This document shows positions 1 through 8,858 of a stretch of 64,000 bases of DNA, one piece after another. The stretch's first letter is position 1, and each line of letters opens with the position of its first letter. Position numbers and translations under genes: made by a program. The DNA lies in the NCBI GenBank assembly GCA_947627055.1, contig CANQUS010000007.1, forward strand, positions 1-64,000, in the 5' to 3' direction. A model generated the notes under the pieces. That model had not been told where the DNA came from and made no database searches. It saw only the letters and a program-made list of their open reading frames with translations. This DNA comes from an uncultured Clostridia bacterium. Its GTDB lineage: Bacteria; Bacillota; Clostridia; Oscillospirales; Acutalibacteraceae.

Positions 1-2966
1 ATCTTCACATATACAGTATTGTATCGTGTGTTCTTGCCAGTTAGATTTTCATAATATTTAGGAGTCATATATATGTAGTTTCCCGCGTAGTTCTCCGTTA
101 TGGCTGTGATTTTTACTTCATACGGCTCCTCATCAATAGTCATCGTAAAGGTATCCCCTACCGAAAGTTTCAAAATCTCGGTCATTCTCTCTGTTACAAC
201 TACGCCGTCATCAGTAAGTTCTATCGGCTGCTTATCTGTTCTCGTTCTGAGATCCACCAGCGATTTAAAGTCCTCGTTGTTCTGCGGTATAAGAAACGTT
301 GGTTCAAGCTTTTTTGAATCATTATCAGTATATGCCTTTGTATTGCCGCTTAGGACTGCCAGTGCATTTGATATGCTTTTATCCTGATTTATTTCATCGA
401 TCAGTGAATTACACTTTTCATATCTTTGAGATTCCTTCAGTGCCATGACAGCGTCATATTTGAATATATCTCCAAACTGCATTCCCGCTATCGACATAAT
501 AGATGTTCTGAGGCCGAAGCCCGCTATAATAAGAGCCGTACAGCCTGCTATACCGATAACAGTCATAAAAAATCTCGCCTTGTAGCGGAAAAGGTTTCTC
601 GCCGTTACCTTAGAGGTAAAGTTCATATGCTTCCATATAAACGGTATCTTTTCGAGCAGTATGCGCTTTCCCGGCTTTGGCGCTTTCGGACGCATCAATG
701 CCGCAGGATTTATCTTCAGCTCTCTCAAACAGGTAAATATAGCAACCGCACAGGTTGCGATCACCGCGACTGCGGATGAAATGAACACAACAGTGTAATC
801 TACCGACAGATGCATCGAGGGCAGGTTATAAAGTATTCCATATGTATCAACAATGATTTTCGGCAGCGTAAGCAATCCTATGACAGTTCCGAGCAGGCAG
901 CCCAATATTGCCGCAACTGCCGCATAGATAAAGTATTTCATGGCAATAGCAGGCTGAGAGTAGCCCAACGCTTTCAATGTTCCAATCTCTGTTCTGCGTT
1001 CCTCGACAAGTCTTGTCATAGTTGTTACGCAAACCAGAACCGCGACTATTAGGAAAAATATAGGAAACACGGTCGCTATCGAATCTACCCTCTGTGCATC
1101 CTCCAACAGCCCCGAATATCCCTTGTTATCATCGCGATTGTACACATACCATTTATACTCGGGTATGTCATCGATTTTATCCTCGGCGTCCTTGATTTTT
1201 TCCTCTCCCTCAGCGAGCTTTTCTTCCGCCTCTTTTTTACCTTTATCATATTTTGCCTGACCTTCATCAAGCTTTTTCTGACCCTCGGTTTTTTGCGTTT
1301 CAAGCTCTGCTTTGCCTTCTTTAAGCTCTTTCTCGCCGTCGGAGATCTCGGTTTCAGCATCTTTGAATTGAAGCTCTGCCGCAAGGCTCTGAACCTCAAG
1401 TTCAAGCCTTGCGGCGGTGAGTTGACTTTCCGCGCTGCTGAGCTTTTCCTTAGCGGCGTCAAGCTCCGCCTTGCCCTGACTGCTCTTTGTGTTGAACTCT
1501 TTTTGTGCCGCATCAAGCTGATCCTTAGATTCGGCAAGCGTTCTCTCACCGTCGTTAAGCTGCTTTAAGCCCTCATCATACTGCGCTTCGCCCGATTCGT
1601 ACTGCTTTTCGTGTTCGGCTATCTGACGCTCAAATTTTTCAATCTGCTCTTTTTGATTTTGTGTTAAAAGATTTTCAGGAATTTTCTTTAGTGCGTTAAG
1701 AGATTCCTGTTCAATCCTGATCAGCGTATTGAGATTATCAAGCTGTTTTTCAGCGTCATCGAGCAGCTTTTGTGCCTCCGGCTTTGTTTCATATATAAAT
1801 TTATTATATTCTAACTGATATTCTTTATTAGCCGCGTCAAGCGTCGCCTGACCCTCGCTGATCTCAATGTTGTATTTTTCCAAGCCCTTTTGATATTCGA
1901 CTTTTCCGCTCTCAAGTTCTGCTTCTCCGTCGGCTATTTGCCGCTTGGACTTTGCGATTTCTTCTTCATATGTTTTCTTTGACTTTTCAAGCTCCTTTTT
2001 GGCGTCGTCTAATTTTTTTTCATTTTCCTTTATCTCCGCCTCCGCCTTGGCTATCTTTTCTTCAAATTCCTTTTTCCCATCATCAAGCTCTTTCTTTCCG
2101 TCCGCGAGTTCCTTTTCTGCCTCAATCTTTTTCTCATTATATTCTTTCTTGGCGTCAGCGAGAGCCTGCTTGGCGTCAGCTAACGTACCCTTGTTAAATC
2201 TCTCAGCCGCACTTTTTGAAAGCTTTTTAAATATCTCCCCCTGCTCAGCGATAAGCGCCTTATATTCATCGGAAAATCCAGAGATTTCAACCGCCGACGC
2301 GCTAGTCCTCACATAAAGCTCGGTATACTTATCGTATGCAAAATCTTCTGCCGGTATCATAGCAAAAAAGCCTATGGTTCCGCTCCCGACATTGGTGTTC
2401 CCATGCTGAAAGGTTATGTACATCGGTGAATCCACAACGCCTACGATTTTAAATTTAGTTTTTCTAAGATATGTTTTTGTATCCGTATCTCCGACAGTGG
2501 GCAGAATTTCAAGTGTATCCCCTACCCTGAGTCCGTTTAAAAAGCTTGTATCTTCAATAACACATTCGCCAGATTTTTCAGGCATTCTGCCTTCGACGAT
2601 GTTAGGCTTATTTATCGGGACTTCACCATCGTCGGCTTCGGGTATGGAGTGAATACGCACAACCGAATCATTGTTATCTACCTCTGTTATTACATCCGCC
2701 ATATATGACGGCATGACCTGAACGACCTCGTCCGCTTCCTCTATGCTTTTAATATCGTCATCATCAAACCCAACGGAGGAGACGAGACGAAAATCCATAA
2801 GATTATTGTCATTAAAATAATCATCGGCAGTTTTTATAAGGCTCGGTGAAGAAGCCTTGATTCCCGAGAAAAAACCCACACTGAGGGCAATGATGGCAAG
2901 TATCGAAATGAATCGAGACTTGGTGTTCCATATTTCTCTGAATATATTTTTTCCGAGAGATCTCAT
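1..2966 (-). CDS. FtsX-like/MacB-type ABC transporter permease with a long charged coiled-coil extracellular insert; C-terminus runs off the left edge
   Basis: Reverse-strand frame opens at ATG 2966 (MRSLGKNIFREIWNTKSRFISILAIIALSVGFFSGIKASSP) after a GGGGTGA ribosome-binding site and stays open to base 1. TM segments plus the VEERRTEIGTLKALGYS motif are typical of FtsX permeases. Absent from the ORF track because it has no stop in the window. Adjacent to an ABC ATPase. Confidence 0.9.
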   Translation of the reverse strand, partial: MRSLGKNIFREIWNTKSRFISILAIIALSVGFFSGIKASSPSLIKTADDYFNDNNLMDFRLVSSVGFDDDDIKSIEEADEVVQVMPSYMADVITEVDNNDSVVRIHSIPEADDGEVPINKPNIVEGRMPEKSGECVIEDTSFLNGLRVGDTLEILPTVGDTDTKTYLRKTKFKIVGVVDSPMYITFQHGNTNVGSGTIGFFAMIPAEDFAYDKYTELYVRTSASAVEISGFSDEYKALIAEQGEIFKKLSKSAAERFNKGTLADAKQALADAKKEYNEKKIEAEKELADGKKELDDGKKEFEEKIAKAEAEIKENEKKLDDAKKELEKSKKTYEEEIAKSKRQIADGEAELESGKVEYQKGLEKYNIEISEGQATLDAANKEYQLEYNKFIYETKPEAQKLLDDAEKQLDNLNTLIRIEQESLNALKKIPENLLTQNQKEQIEKFERQIAEHEKQYESGEAQYDEGLKQLNDGERTLAESKDQLDAAQKEFNTKSSQGKAELDAAKEKLSSAESQLTAARLELEVQSLAAELQFKDAETEISDGEKELKEGKAELETQKTEGQKKLDEGQAKYDKGKKEAEEKLAEGEEKIKDAEDKIDDIPEYKWYVYNRDDNKGYSGLLEDAQRVDSIATVFPIFFLIVAVLVCVTTMTRLVEERRTEIGTLKALGYSQPAIAMKYFIYAAVAAILGCLLGTVIGLLTLPKIIVDTYGILYNLPSMHLSVDYTVVFISSAVAVIATCAVAIFTCLRELKINPAALMRPKAPKPGKRILLEKIPFIWKHMNFTSKVTARNLFRYKARFFMTVIGIAGCTALIIAGFGLRTSIMSIAGMQFGDIFKYDAVMALKESQRYEKCNSLIDEINQDKSISNALAVLSGNTKAYTDNDSKKLEPTFLIPQNNEDFKSLVDLRTRTDKQPIELTDDGVVVTERMTEILKLSVGDTFTMTIDEEPYEVKITAITENYAGNYIYMTPKYYENLTGKNTRYNTVYVK

Positions 2967-3007
2967 TATTGTATCACCCCTAAATCACCTGAGTTAATTC
3001 AGATATA

Positions 3008-3712
3008 TTACCACTCGATGTCCTCAACATCAATGGGATTTTTATTTATTGTGTTGCTTACGACCTGGCCGCTTCTCATTCTTATCACTCTGTTCGCCAT
3101 TGGGGTAATAGCGGAGTTATGTGTGATTAGAACTACGGTCATACCATCCTCTCTGCATTTGCTTTGGAGAAGCTTGAGGATATTTTTGCCCGTATTAAAG
3201 TCAAGCGCTCCTGTCGGCTCATCACACAGCAGCAGCTTAGGCTTTTTTGCAAGCGCACGGGCAATAGAAACTCTCTGCTGTTCACCGCCTGAAAGCTGTG
3301 CGGGGAAGTTATTTATCCTATGACCGAGACCGACGTCCTCAAGGACAGTGACTGCATCGATAGAATCCTTACATATCTGCGTAGCAAGCTCCACATTTTC
3401 CTTGGCAGTGAGGTTCGGTATCAGATTGTAGAATTGAAAAACAAATCCTATATCATATCTGCGGTATGAAGCTAAATTCTTTCCGCGCAGACGGCTTATC
3501 TCCCTGCCGCCTACATATATTCTGCCCTCAGAGCAGTTATCAATTCCGCCGAGAATATTAAGTATTGTTGTTTTACCCGCTCCGCTCTGTCCCACAACGA
3601 CAGCAAACTCGCCCTCATCTATCGCAAATGAAACGTCGTTTACAGCGGCTATTTCTATTTCACCCATCTTGTATTTTTTAAATACATTTTGAAATTCTAC
3701 AAATGCAGGCAT
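3008..3712 (-). CDS. ABC transporter ATP-binding protein (LolD/MacB type)
   Basis: Walker A GQSGAGKTT, signature LSGGEQQRVSIARAL, Walker B LLLCDEPTGALD. Confidence 0.95.
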   Translation of the reverse strand: MPAFVEFQNVFKKYKMGEIEIAAVNDVSFAIDEGEFAVVVGQSGAGKTTILNILGGIDNCSEGRIYVGGREISRLRGKNLASYRRYDIGFVFQFYNLIPNLTAKENVELATQICKDSIDAVTVLEDVGLGHRINNFPAQLSGGEQQRVSIARALAKKPKLLLCDEPTGALDFNTGKNILKLLQSKCREDGMTVVLITHNSAITPMANRVIRMRSGQVVSNTINKNPIDVEDIEW

Positions 3713-3985
3713 ATTCTATCCTCCTTAAAACAATATGTTTTGTTCAGATACAGCTTAAATTTTACATATAAGCACTCAGATTATCAACACCCGATAAAAT
3801 TATAAAATGTAAATCCGATAAGTGGGTCTTGCCCCGTCATTCAGCTCGACAAGCGCAGCGTATGCCGCTGATCACAGTCATAGCATCCGAAAATATGGGC
3901 GCTGTCTCGCATAAGTTTATAACCGCCGCGCGGTGTCGCTCATCTCTAAGGCGGCCGGAAACATCTGTCACCCTAAGAAATAAAA

Positions 3986-4021
3986 GTTTTGCTCAGGAAT
4001 TTTGTAAAACTTGAGCAAAAC
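3986..4021 (-). terminator. Inverted repeat, 10-bp perfect stem GTTTTGCTCA/TGAGCAAAAC, probable terminator downstream of the 4045-4746 gene
   Basis: Stem arms 3986-3995 and 4012-4021, just 3' of the reverse-strand CDS. Confidence 0.55.
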
Positions 4022-4044
4022 CTTGAATAATGTATAAATTCTGC

Positions 4045-4746
4045 TTATTCCTCTGCATTTTCGGTCTCGACAGGTCTTGACGTTAAAAATTCTACCGCGC
4101 GCTCTATGCTGTCCCTTGAGTTGCCCCAGTCGCCGTCAGCATTTCTATAATCAAACATCTTGCAAAAATGAGAAACATCTCCCTGAAGCTCCTCAAGATA
4201 ACCACCCGCAAGAGCCGCAGTCACTTCATAGAAAGACCCTGTATTCCTGCCCATAGCCTTTTGCGCGCCGCTTAATAATAGCGTATAGTGTTCAAGGCAG
4301 ATATATTTCTGTTCCGAATAAAGCTGACGAAATTCCGCATCCTCCTGCCACATTGCGTATATAATTCTCACCATATTGTTCATATTCATTTCAACACGGT
4401 TACAGACAAAGCAGCTATTCTTCAGCTTTTCAAGAGCGGCGATAACCTTTTTGTCAGGTCTGCCGCTCACCTTTTTCGGAATAAGCTCCTCAGAAATTTT
4501 TTTAAGATGGCTTTCAAGTATAAGCGCGTTTGACAGCCTGCTGCCTGCTTTGAGCATCATTGCGAAATGTCTGCTGCAAAAGCCCTGTTCGTTTGTCGTA
4601 ACACGGACATCAGGCTCCATCATCGCTGCGCCTGTTACATACTCTGCGGATCTCTGCTCCAGCATATCTCTCATCCTGCAAAACGGACAGCCTTCCTTCG
4701 GACCGAACACATCGTTGACAGGTATACTGCAAATATCCTCTCTCAT
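4045..4746 (-). CDS. DUF6062-like Cys-rich uncharacterised protein
   Basis: MREDICSIPVNDVFGPKEGCPFCRMRDMLEQ with several CxxC/CxxxH motifs; ribosome-binding site upstream. Confidence 0.7.
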   Translation of the reverse strand: MREDICSIPVNDVFGPKEGCPFCRMRDMLEQRSAEYVTGAAMMEPDVRVTTNEQGFCSRHFAMMLKAGSRLSNALILESHLKKISEELIPKKVSGRPDKKVIAALEKLKNSCFVCNRVEMNMNNMVRIIYAMWQEDAEFRQLYSEQKYICLEHYTLLLSGAQKAMGRNTGSFYEVTAALAGGYLEELQGDVSHFCKMFDYRNADGDWGNSRDSIERAVEFLTSRPVETENAEE

Positions 4747-4799
4747 AGATTTTCCTCCGTCAGTGTCATACGTTCCTTGATTATTTGCGCATGATATAG

Positions 4800-5204
4800 T
4801 TATCCCTCGGTAAGGCTCTTAATAATCCACTTGCCGTCCTTGTTTTCCCACTCGATAGTACATTTTACATTGTCACAGCCCGAAAGCGGTTTACCGGTAG
4901 TAGAATCCTTAACCGTATAATTAAATGTAGTTGTCGCGGTATTGATATGCCATGTTGTCGAAGGATATGCAAGCTCGGGACGGGCTGCTTTGATCTTTGA
5001 TGAGCCGACCTTATTCAACCAATCCAATCTCTTATAATCATAAAGCGTCAGTACATCCTCATATTTTTCAGGAAGCTGATTAGTATGCTCCCACGCAGAG
5101 TTGACGAGTTCAGTTGTCATCTGGGAAATATAAAAACAAAAGCCGAAATACACTACACAGCATATTGCCGCAAGAGCAATAAGAATACCTATTAACTTTT
5201 TCAT
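4800..5204 (-). CDS. Small secreted or membrane-anchored hypothetical protein
   Basis: N-terminal hydrophobic segment MKKLIGILIALAAICCVVYFGFCFYIS. Confidence 0.7.
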   Translation of the reverse strand: MKKLIGILIALAAICCVVYFGFCFYISQMTTELVNSAWEHTNQLPEKYEDVLTLYDYKRLDWLNKVGSSKIKAARPELAYPSTTWHINTATTTFNYTVKDSTTGKPLSGCDNVKCTIEWENKDGKWIIKSLTEG

Positions 5205-5313
5205 TATAGCATCAATCCTTTCAGAAATTTCACCTAATTATTATACATTATACAAAAGGAAAAGTAAATCAGATAGAAAGAAATTTCGACGAATGCGGGG
5301 ATTTTTTTAAGTT

Positions 5314-6504
5314 TCATCGCATCTTCATGAGTTCTGTCAAAATCGCGTCGGCGGTATCGTCCTTAGAAAGCAGTCCGAGCGATACCTCAGATTCTCGCGT
5401 AATGATCGTAACAATATTTGTATCCGCTTCAAAGCCCGCTCCCTTATCGCTAAGTGAATTTGCCACTATCATATCGGCATTTTTATCAATAAGCTTTTTC
5501 CTAGAATTTTCAAGAAGATTTTCGGTCTCCATAGAAAATCCGCAGATAAGCTGCCCCTCTCGCTTGTCATTGCATAAATGCTTCAGAATATCCTTTGTGC
5601 GCTCAAGCTCTAAGGACATATTGCTGTCATTCTTTTTGATTTTTCGCTGAGATGTTATTTTTGGAGTGTAATCCGCGACTGCGGCAGCCTTTATAATTAT
5701 ATCCTGATCCTTTGCATGTAGGGTAACGGCATTGAACATTTCCTCCGCGCTCTCCGCATAAACAACATTGACAAACGGCGGCAGGGGACATTCGATCTTA
5801 CCCGCGACTAATGTAACGTTTGCTCCCCGCAGCATCGCCATCCTCGCGAGGGCTGTCCCCATTTTTCCGGTTGAGCGGTTAGTTATGAATCGAACCGGAT
5901 CTATCTTCTCGCGGGTAGCACCGGCAGTCACAAGTACATTCAGCCCCTCCATATTATGGGGGAGCGCAATCGCCCGCATAATATAATCAAGAAGTACAGA
6001 TTCAGCAGGTAATCTGCCGTTGCCCGTATCTCCGTTAGCAAGCATACCCGTTTCCGGAGGAATCTCCTCAAATCCGTATTCTTTCAGTTTTTTAATATTA
6101 TCAAGTGTCATCGGATTATTATACATATTTGTGTTCATAGCGGGCGCTATGATTTTAGGGCAAGTACAGGCAAGCGCAGTTGTCGTAAGCATATCGTCGG
6201 CAATTCCACAGGCAAGCTTTGCAATCATATTTGCCGTTGCCGGGGCAATGATAAGCAGATCGGCTTTTTTCGCAAGCGAAACGTGCTCAACGCTGTACTC
6301 AAAATCCTTATCAAATGTATCGGTAATACATTTATGCTTTGTCAGTGTTTCAAATGTAAACGGAGTGATAAATTCGCAGGCGTTTTTCGTCATTATGACG
6401 TGAACCTCTGCACCGAATTTTATAAGCATACGAGCGAGATTCGGCATCTTGTATGCTGCTATACCTCCAGTAACGCCAAGCAGCACGGTTTTTCCTTTTA
6501 GCAT
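5314..6504 (-). CDS. coaBC: Bifunctional phosphopantothenoylcysteine decarboxylase/phosphopantothenate-cysteine ligase
   Basis: LLGVTGGIAAYKMPNLARMLIKFGAEVHVIMTKNA; APAMNTNMYNNP; VLVTAGATREKIDPVRFITNRSTGKMG. Confidence 0.96.
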   Translation of the reverse strand: MLKGKTVLLGVTGGIAAYKMPNLARMLIKFGAEVHVIMTKNACEFITPFTFETLTKHKCITDTFDKDFEYSVEHVSLAKKADLLIIAPATANMIAKLACGIADDMLTTTALACTCPKIIAPAMNTNMYNNPMTLDNIKKLKEYGFEEIPPETGMLANGDTGNGRLPAESVLLDYIMRAIALPHNMEGLNVLVTAGATREKIDPVRFITNRSTGKMGTALARMAMLRGANVTLVAGKIECPLPPFVNVVYAESAEEMFNAVTLHAKDQDIIIKAAAVADYTPKITSQRKIKKNDSNMSLELERTKDILKHLCNDKREGQLICGFSMETENLLENSRKKLIDKNADMIVANSLSDKGAGFEADTNIVTIITRESEVSLGLLSKDDTADAILTELMKMR

Positions 6505-6646
6505 TTGATCATCCCTTACTGTATTATAAAGGTTAGGATATAAACCAACTCTATTATACTTAAAACAGGTAACCTTGTCAAACCTTAAACTAATGGCGGT
6601 TGTACCAGCTAAGCGTATAAATTTAGCTGTAATGCTTCTATAATTG

Positions 6647-6669
6647 CGTCCCTCCTTAGGAGACGGACG
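6647..6669. repeat. Short hairpin CGTCC-CTCC-TTA-GGAG-AC-GGACG
   Basis: Arms 6647-6655 and 6659-6669 with a 2-nt bulge in intergenic sequence. Confidence 0.4.
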
Positions 6670-7141
6670 ATCTTCTTAAATTCGGGAGTATAGTTTTGTT
6701 ACATAATGAGTACTTCTTTCTTTATAAAAGTTATTATATCTCATTGGCCATTACTGTTACAACTTTATTATAGCACAACACTTTTTCTTATTCCGAAAAG
6801 CTTGCTTCATTATTCGGTATTTCCTATATTCCCCCGGAAAAAGTGTGTCAATCTCCATAACTTATCAAATAAATACTTATCATAGTAAATTCTACTATTG
6901 TTGGAATTTAGTCTGAGAAATTATACTCTCAGGCTTAGATAAGTGCGCTTATTTTATTTTTTAACCACATAAACAATGTTGTTTTGCGGTAAATGGTTCA
7001 CTTTCTTAGACTAAATTTTATCATTTCTCAAGGTAATTTCTACTGTCTTCCTACTGTGGAATTTACTTTGAGAATTTACGGAAGTAATTTGCTATGGAAA
7101 TTTACTTAAAATAGATTACCATGTGTTGTATATCATATAAC

Positions 7142-7170
7142 TTGCTAAGACATGCCTGCGGTGATATAAT
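7142..7170 (+). promoter_or_regulatory. Sigma-A type promoter of the RluA-family gene: TTGCTA-17 bp-TATAAT with TGn extended -10
   Basis: -35 at 7142-7147, -10 at 7165-7170 (TGATATAAT), 28 bp upstream of the ATG. Confidence 0.7.
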
Positions 7171-7197
7171 ATAATAAAAATATACTGAGGTACTATC

Positions 7198-8157
7198 ATG
7201 AGAACTATTACAATTGGCAAAAATGACGCAGGGCAGCGTCTTGATAAATTTTTAACCAAACGTTTTAAGACCATGCCAAAGTCACTTATGTATAAATATA
7301 TTAGAACAAAATATATTAAGCTAAACGGAAAGCGCTGTCAAATATCCTCAAAGCTTTCCGAGGGAGATATACTCACACTTTATATCAAGGATGAGTTTTT
7401 TCAGCCGCAGTCTGCCAAATACGACTTTATGAAAGCTCCTCTCAAGCTCGACATTGTTTACGAGGACGAGAATATTCTTTTGATAGATAAAAAGCCCGGT
7501 CTTATCGTACATCCGGACGAAAACTACCATTTTGACTCCGCTCTTGCACGAATGCAGCATTATCTCTATGAAAAAGGAGAATACGACCCTGAAAACGAAA
7601 ATTCCTTTGCGCCCGCGCTTGTAAACAGGATAGATCGAAACACGGGCGGCATAGTAATAGCCGCAAAAAACGCGGAATCTCTGCGTATCCTTAACCAAAA
7701 GATGAAGGACAGAGAGCTTGTCAAGCTCTATCTTTGTATCGCTGTCGGCAGCTTTAAGAAGAGATTCGATTGCCTGACTGCATATCTCGACAAAAACGAA
7801 CGTCAAAACCGCGTTTATATAAGCGACAAGCCGCACGACGGTGCAAAAACAATCAGGACAAAATATCGTGTCCTTGACGAAAGAAATGGTCTGAGCCTTG
7901 TCGAGATAGACCTTCTCACTGGCAGAACTCACCAGATACGCGCTCATATGGCACATATCGGACACCCTCTCCTCGGCGACTCGAAATACGAGAAAAACGA
8001 ATATAACCGCCGAAACGGTTATAAATATCAGGCGCTGTATTCATACAGGCTCGTGTTTAAATTCACGACCGACGCGGGTTGTCTTGAGTACCTTAACGGA
8101 AGGAGCTTCGAGGTTAAGAGGATATGGTTTCTTGAGGAATTTAACAAGCTGAAGTAA
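7198..8157 (+). CDS. RluA/RluC-family 23S rRNA pseudouridine synthase
   Basis: S4-like N-terminus GQRLDKFLTKRF; catalytic NRIDRNTGGIVIAAK; TGRTHQIRAHMAHIGHPLLGD. Confidence 0.95.
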   Translation: MRTITIGKNDAGQRLDKFLTKRFKTMPKSLMYKYIRTKYIKLNGKRCQISSKLSEGDILTLYIKDEFFQPQSAKYDFMKAPLKLDIVYEDENILLIDKKPGLIVHPDENYHFDSALARMQHYLYEKGEYDPENENSFAPALVNRIDRNTGGIVIAAKNAESLRILNQKMKDRELVKLYLCIAVGSFKKRFDCLTAYLDKNERQNRVYISDKPHDGAKTIRTKYRVLDERNGLSLVEIDLLTGRTHQIRAHMAHIGHPLLGDSKYEKNEYNRRNGYKYQALYSYRLVFKFTTDAGCLEYLNGRSFEVKRIWFLEEFNKLK

Positions 8158-8194
8158 TAATATGTACGGGGCTGCAGCCCCATTGATGAGCATA

Positions 8195-8623
8195 TCATGA
8201 ATTTTCGCTTGAATTGCTGCTATCGTTGCCGCCCATCATATCCTCTGCTCCGTTTAAAACTCCGCTTACAACATCCTCTGCGCCATCTACCGTACCGCTG
8301 ACTATGTCTTCCGCTCCGCTCACTACATTGCTGACAACGTTTTCACCGTCGCCTATAATGCCGTTTCCGTCGGTAACTGTTCCATTGTTTGTTCCGTTAT
8401 TGGTGCTGTCTGTTCCGTTGCTGCTTGTGTTGTTGTTCGTTCCGTTATTAGTTCCGTTACTGTTTGTATTGTTGTTTGTTCCACTGCCGCTTACTGTATT
8501 GCTACTTGTTGTGCCGTTTGTATCCGGTGATACAGTACCGTTATTACCGTTACCGCAGGCTGCAAGGCTTACTGTGATAAGCGCCATAGTTAAAATGGCA
8601 ACAAGCTTCTTTTTCATCTGCAT
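8195..8623 (-). CDS. Low-complexity putative lipoprotein (Asn/Gly/Thr/Ser-rich)
   Basis: Signal peptide with lipobox LAAC (MKKKLVAILTMALITVSLAAC), then NGTNNGTNNNTSSNGT repeats and G-A-E-D-V-V-S-G repeats. Confidence 0.75.
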   Translation of the reverse strand: MQMKKKLVAILTMALITVSLAACGNGNNGTVSPDTNGTTSSNTVSGSGTNNNTNSNGTNNGTNNNTSSNGTDSTNNGTNNGTVTDGNGIIGDGENVVSNVVSGAEDIVSGTVDGAEDVVSGVLNGAEDMMGGNDSSNSSENS

Positions 8624-8858
8624 TATCTCCTTAATTAAGATATTTACTTAAAATTATCATTAAAGCATCTGCCGAAGATAATCTCGGTTTAACGCTTTCC
8701 TTATACAACACAACATGATCTTTATGATGGATCATGCGGTGTCGCTTTATTATCATTCGCATTTTCTTACAAATTATCAAAATTATAAACAGACAAGCAA
8801 AAAAAATTTATCTCCGCATAAAAATTACTACTGGATATTTTTCATTCGGAGGTGCGTT

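Noticed and set aside
426-2316. Several + and - ORFs inside the first 2.9 kb
   Set aside because: All are in the wrong frame or antisense to the continuous ABC permease frame (complement <1..2966).
3829-4014. 61-aa ORF MPRHSARQAQRM... as a protein gene
   Set aside because: No ribosome-binding site, no protein-like composition, and it extends into a terminator hairpin.
6881-7066. AATTTCTACT / GTAAATTCTACT sequences reminiscent of Cas12a direct repeats
   Set aside because: Only two degenerate, non-identical occurrences, no regular spacer spacing, no TGTAGAT 3' half, and no cas genes in the window.
8214-8651. 145-aa + strand ORF antisense to the lipoprotein
   Set aside because: It is a low-complexity shadow ORF (LLFVPLLVPLL) of the repeat-rich gene on the other strand.
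8715-8858. N-terminal extension of the sigK ORF in the track
   Set aside because: ATG 8859 has a GGAGGTG ribosome-binding site and begins the expected pro-sigma-K sequence; the upstream residues are not sigma-like.
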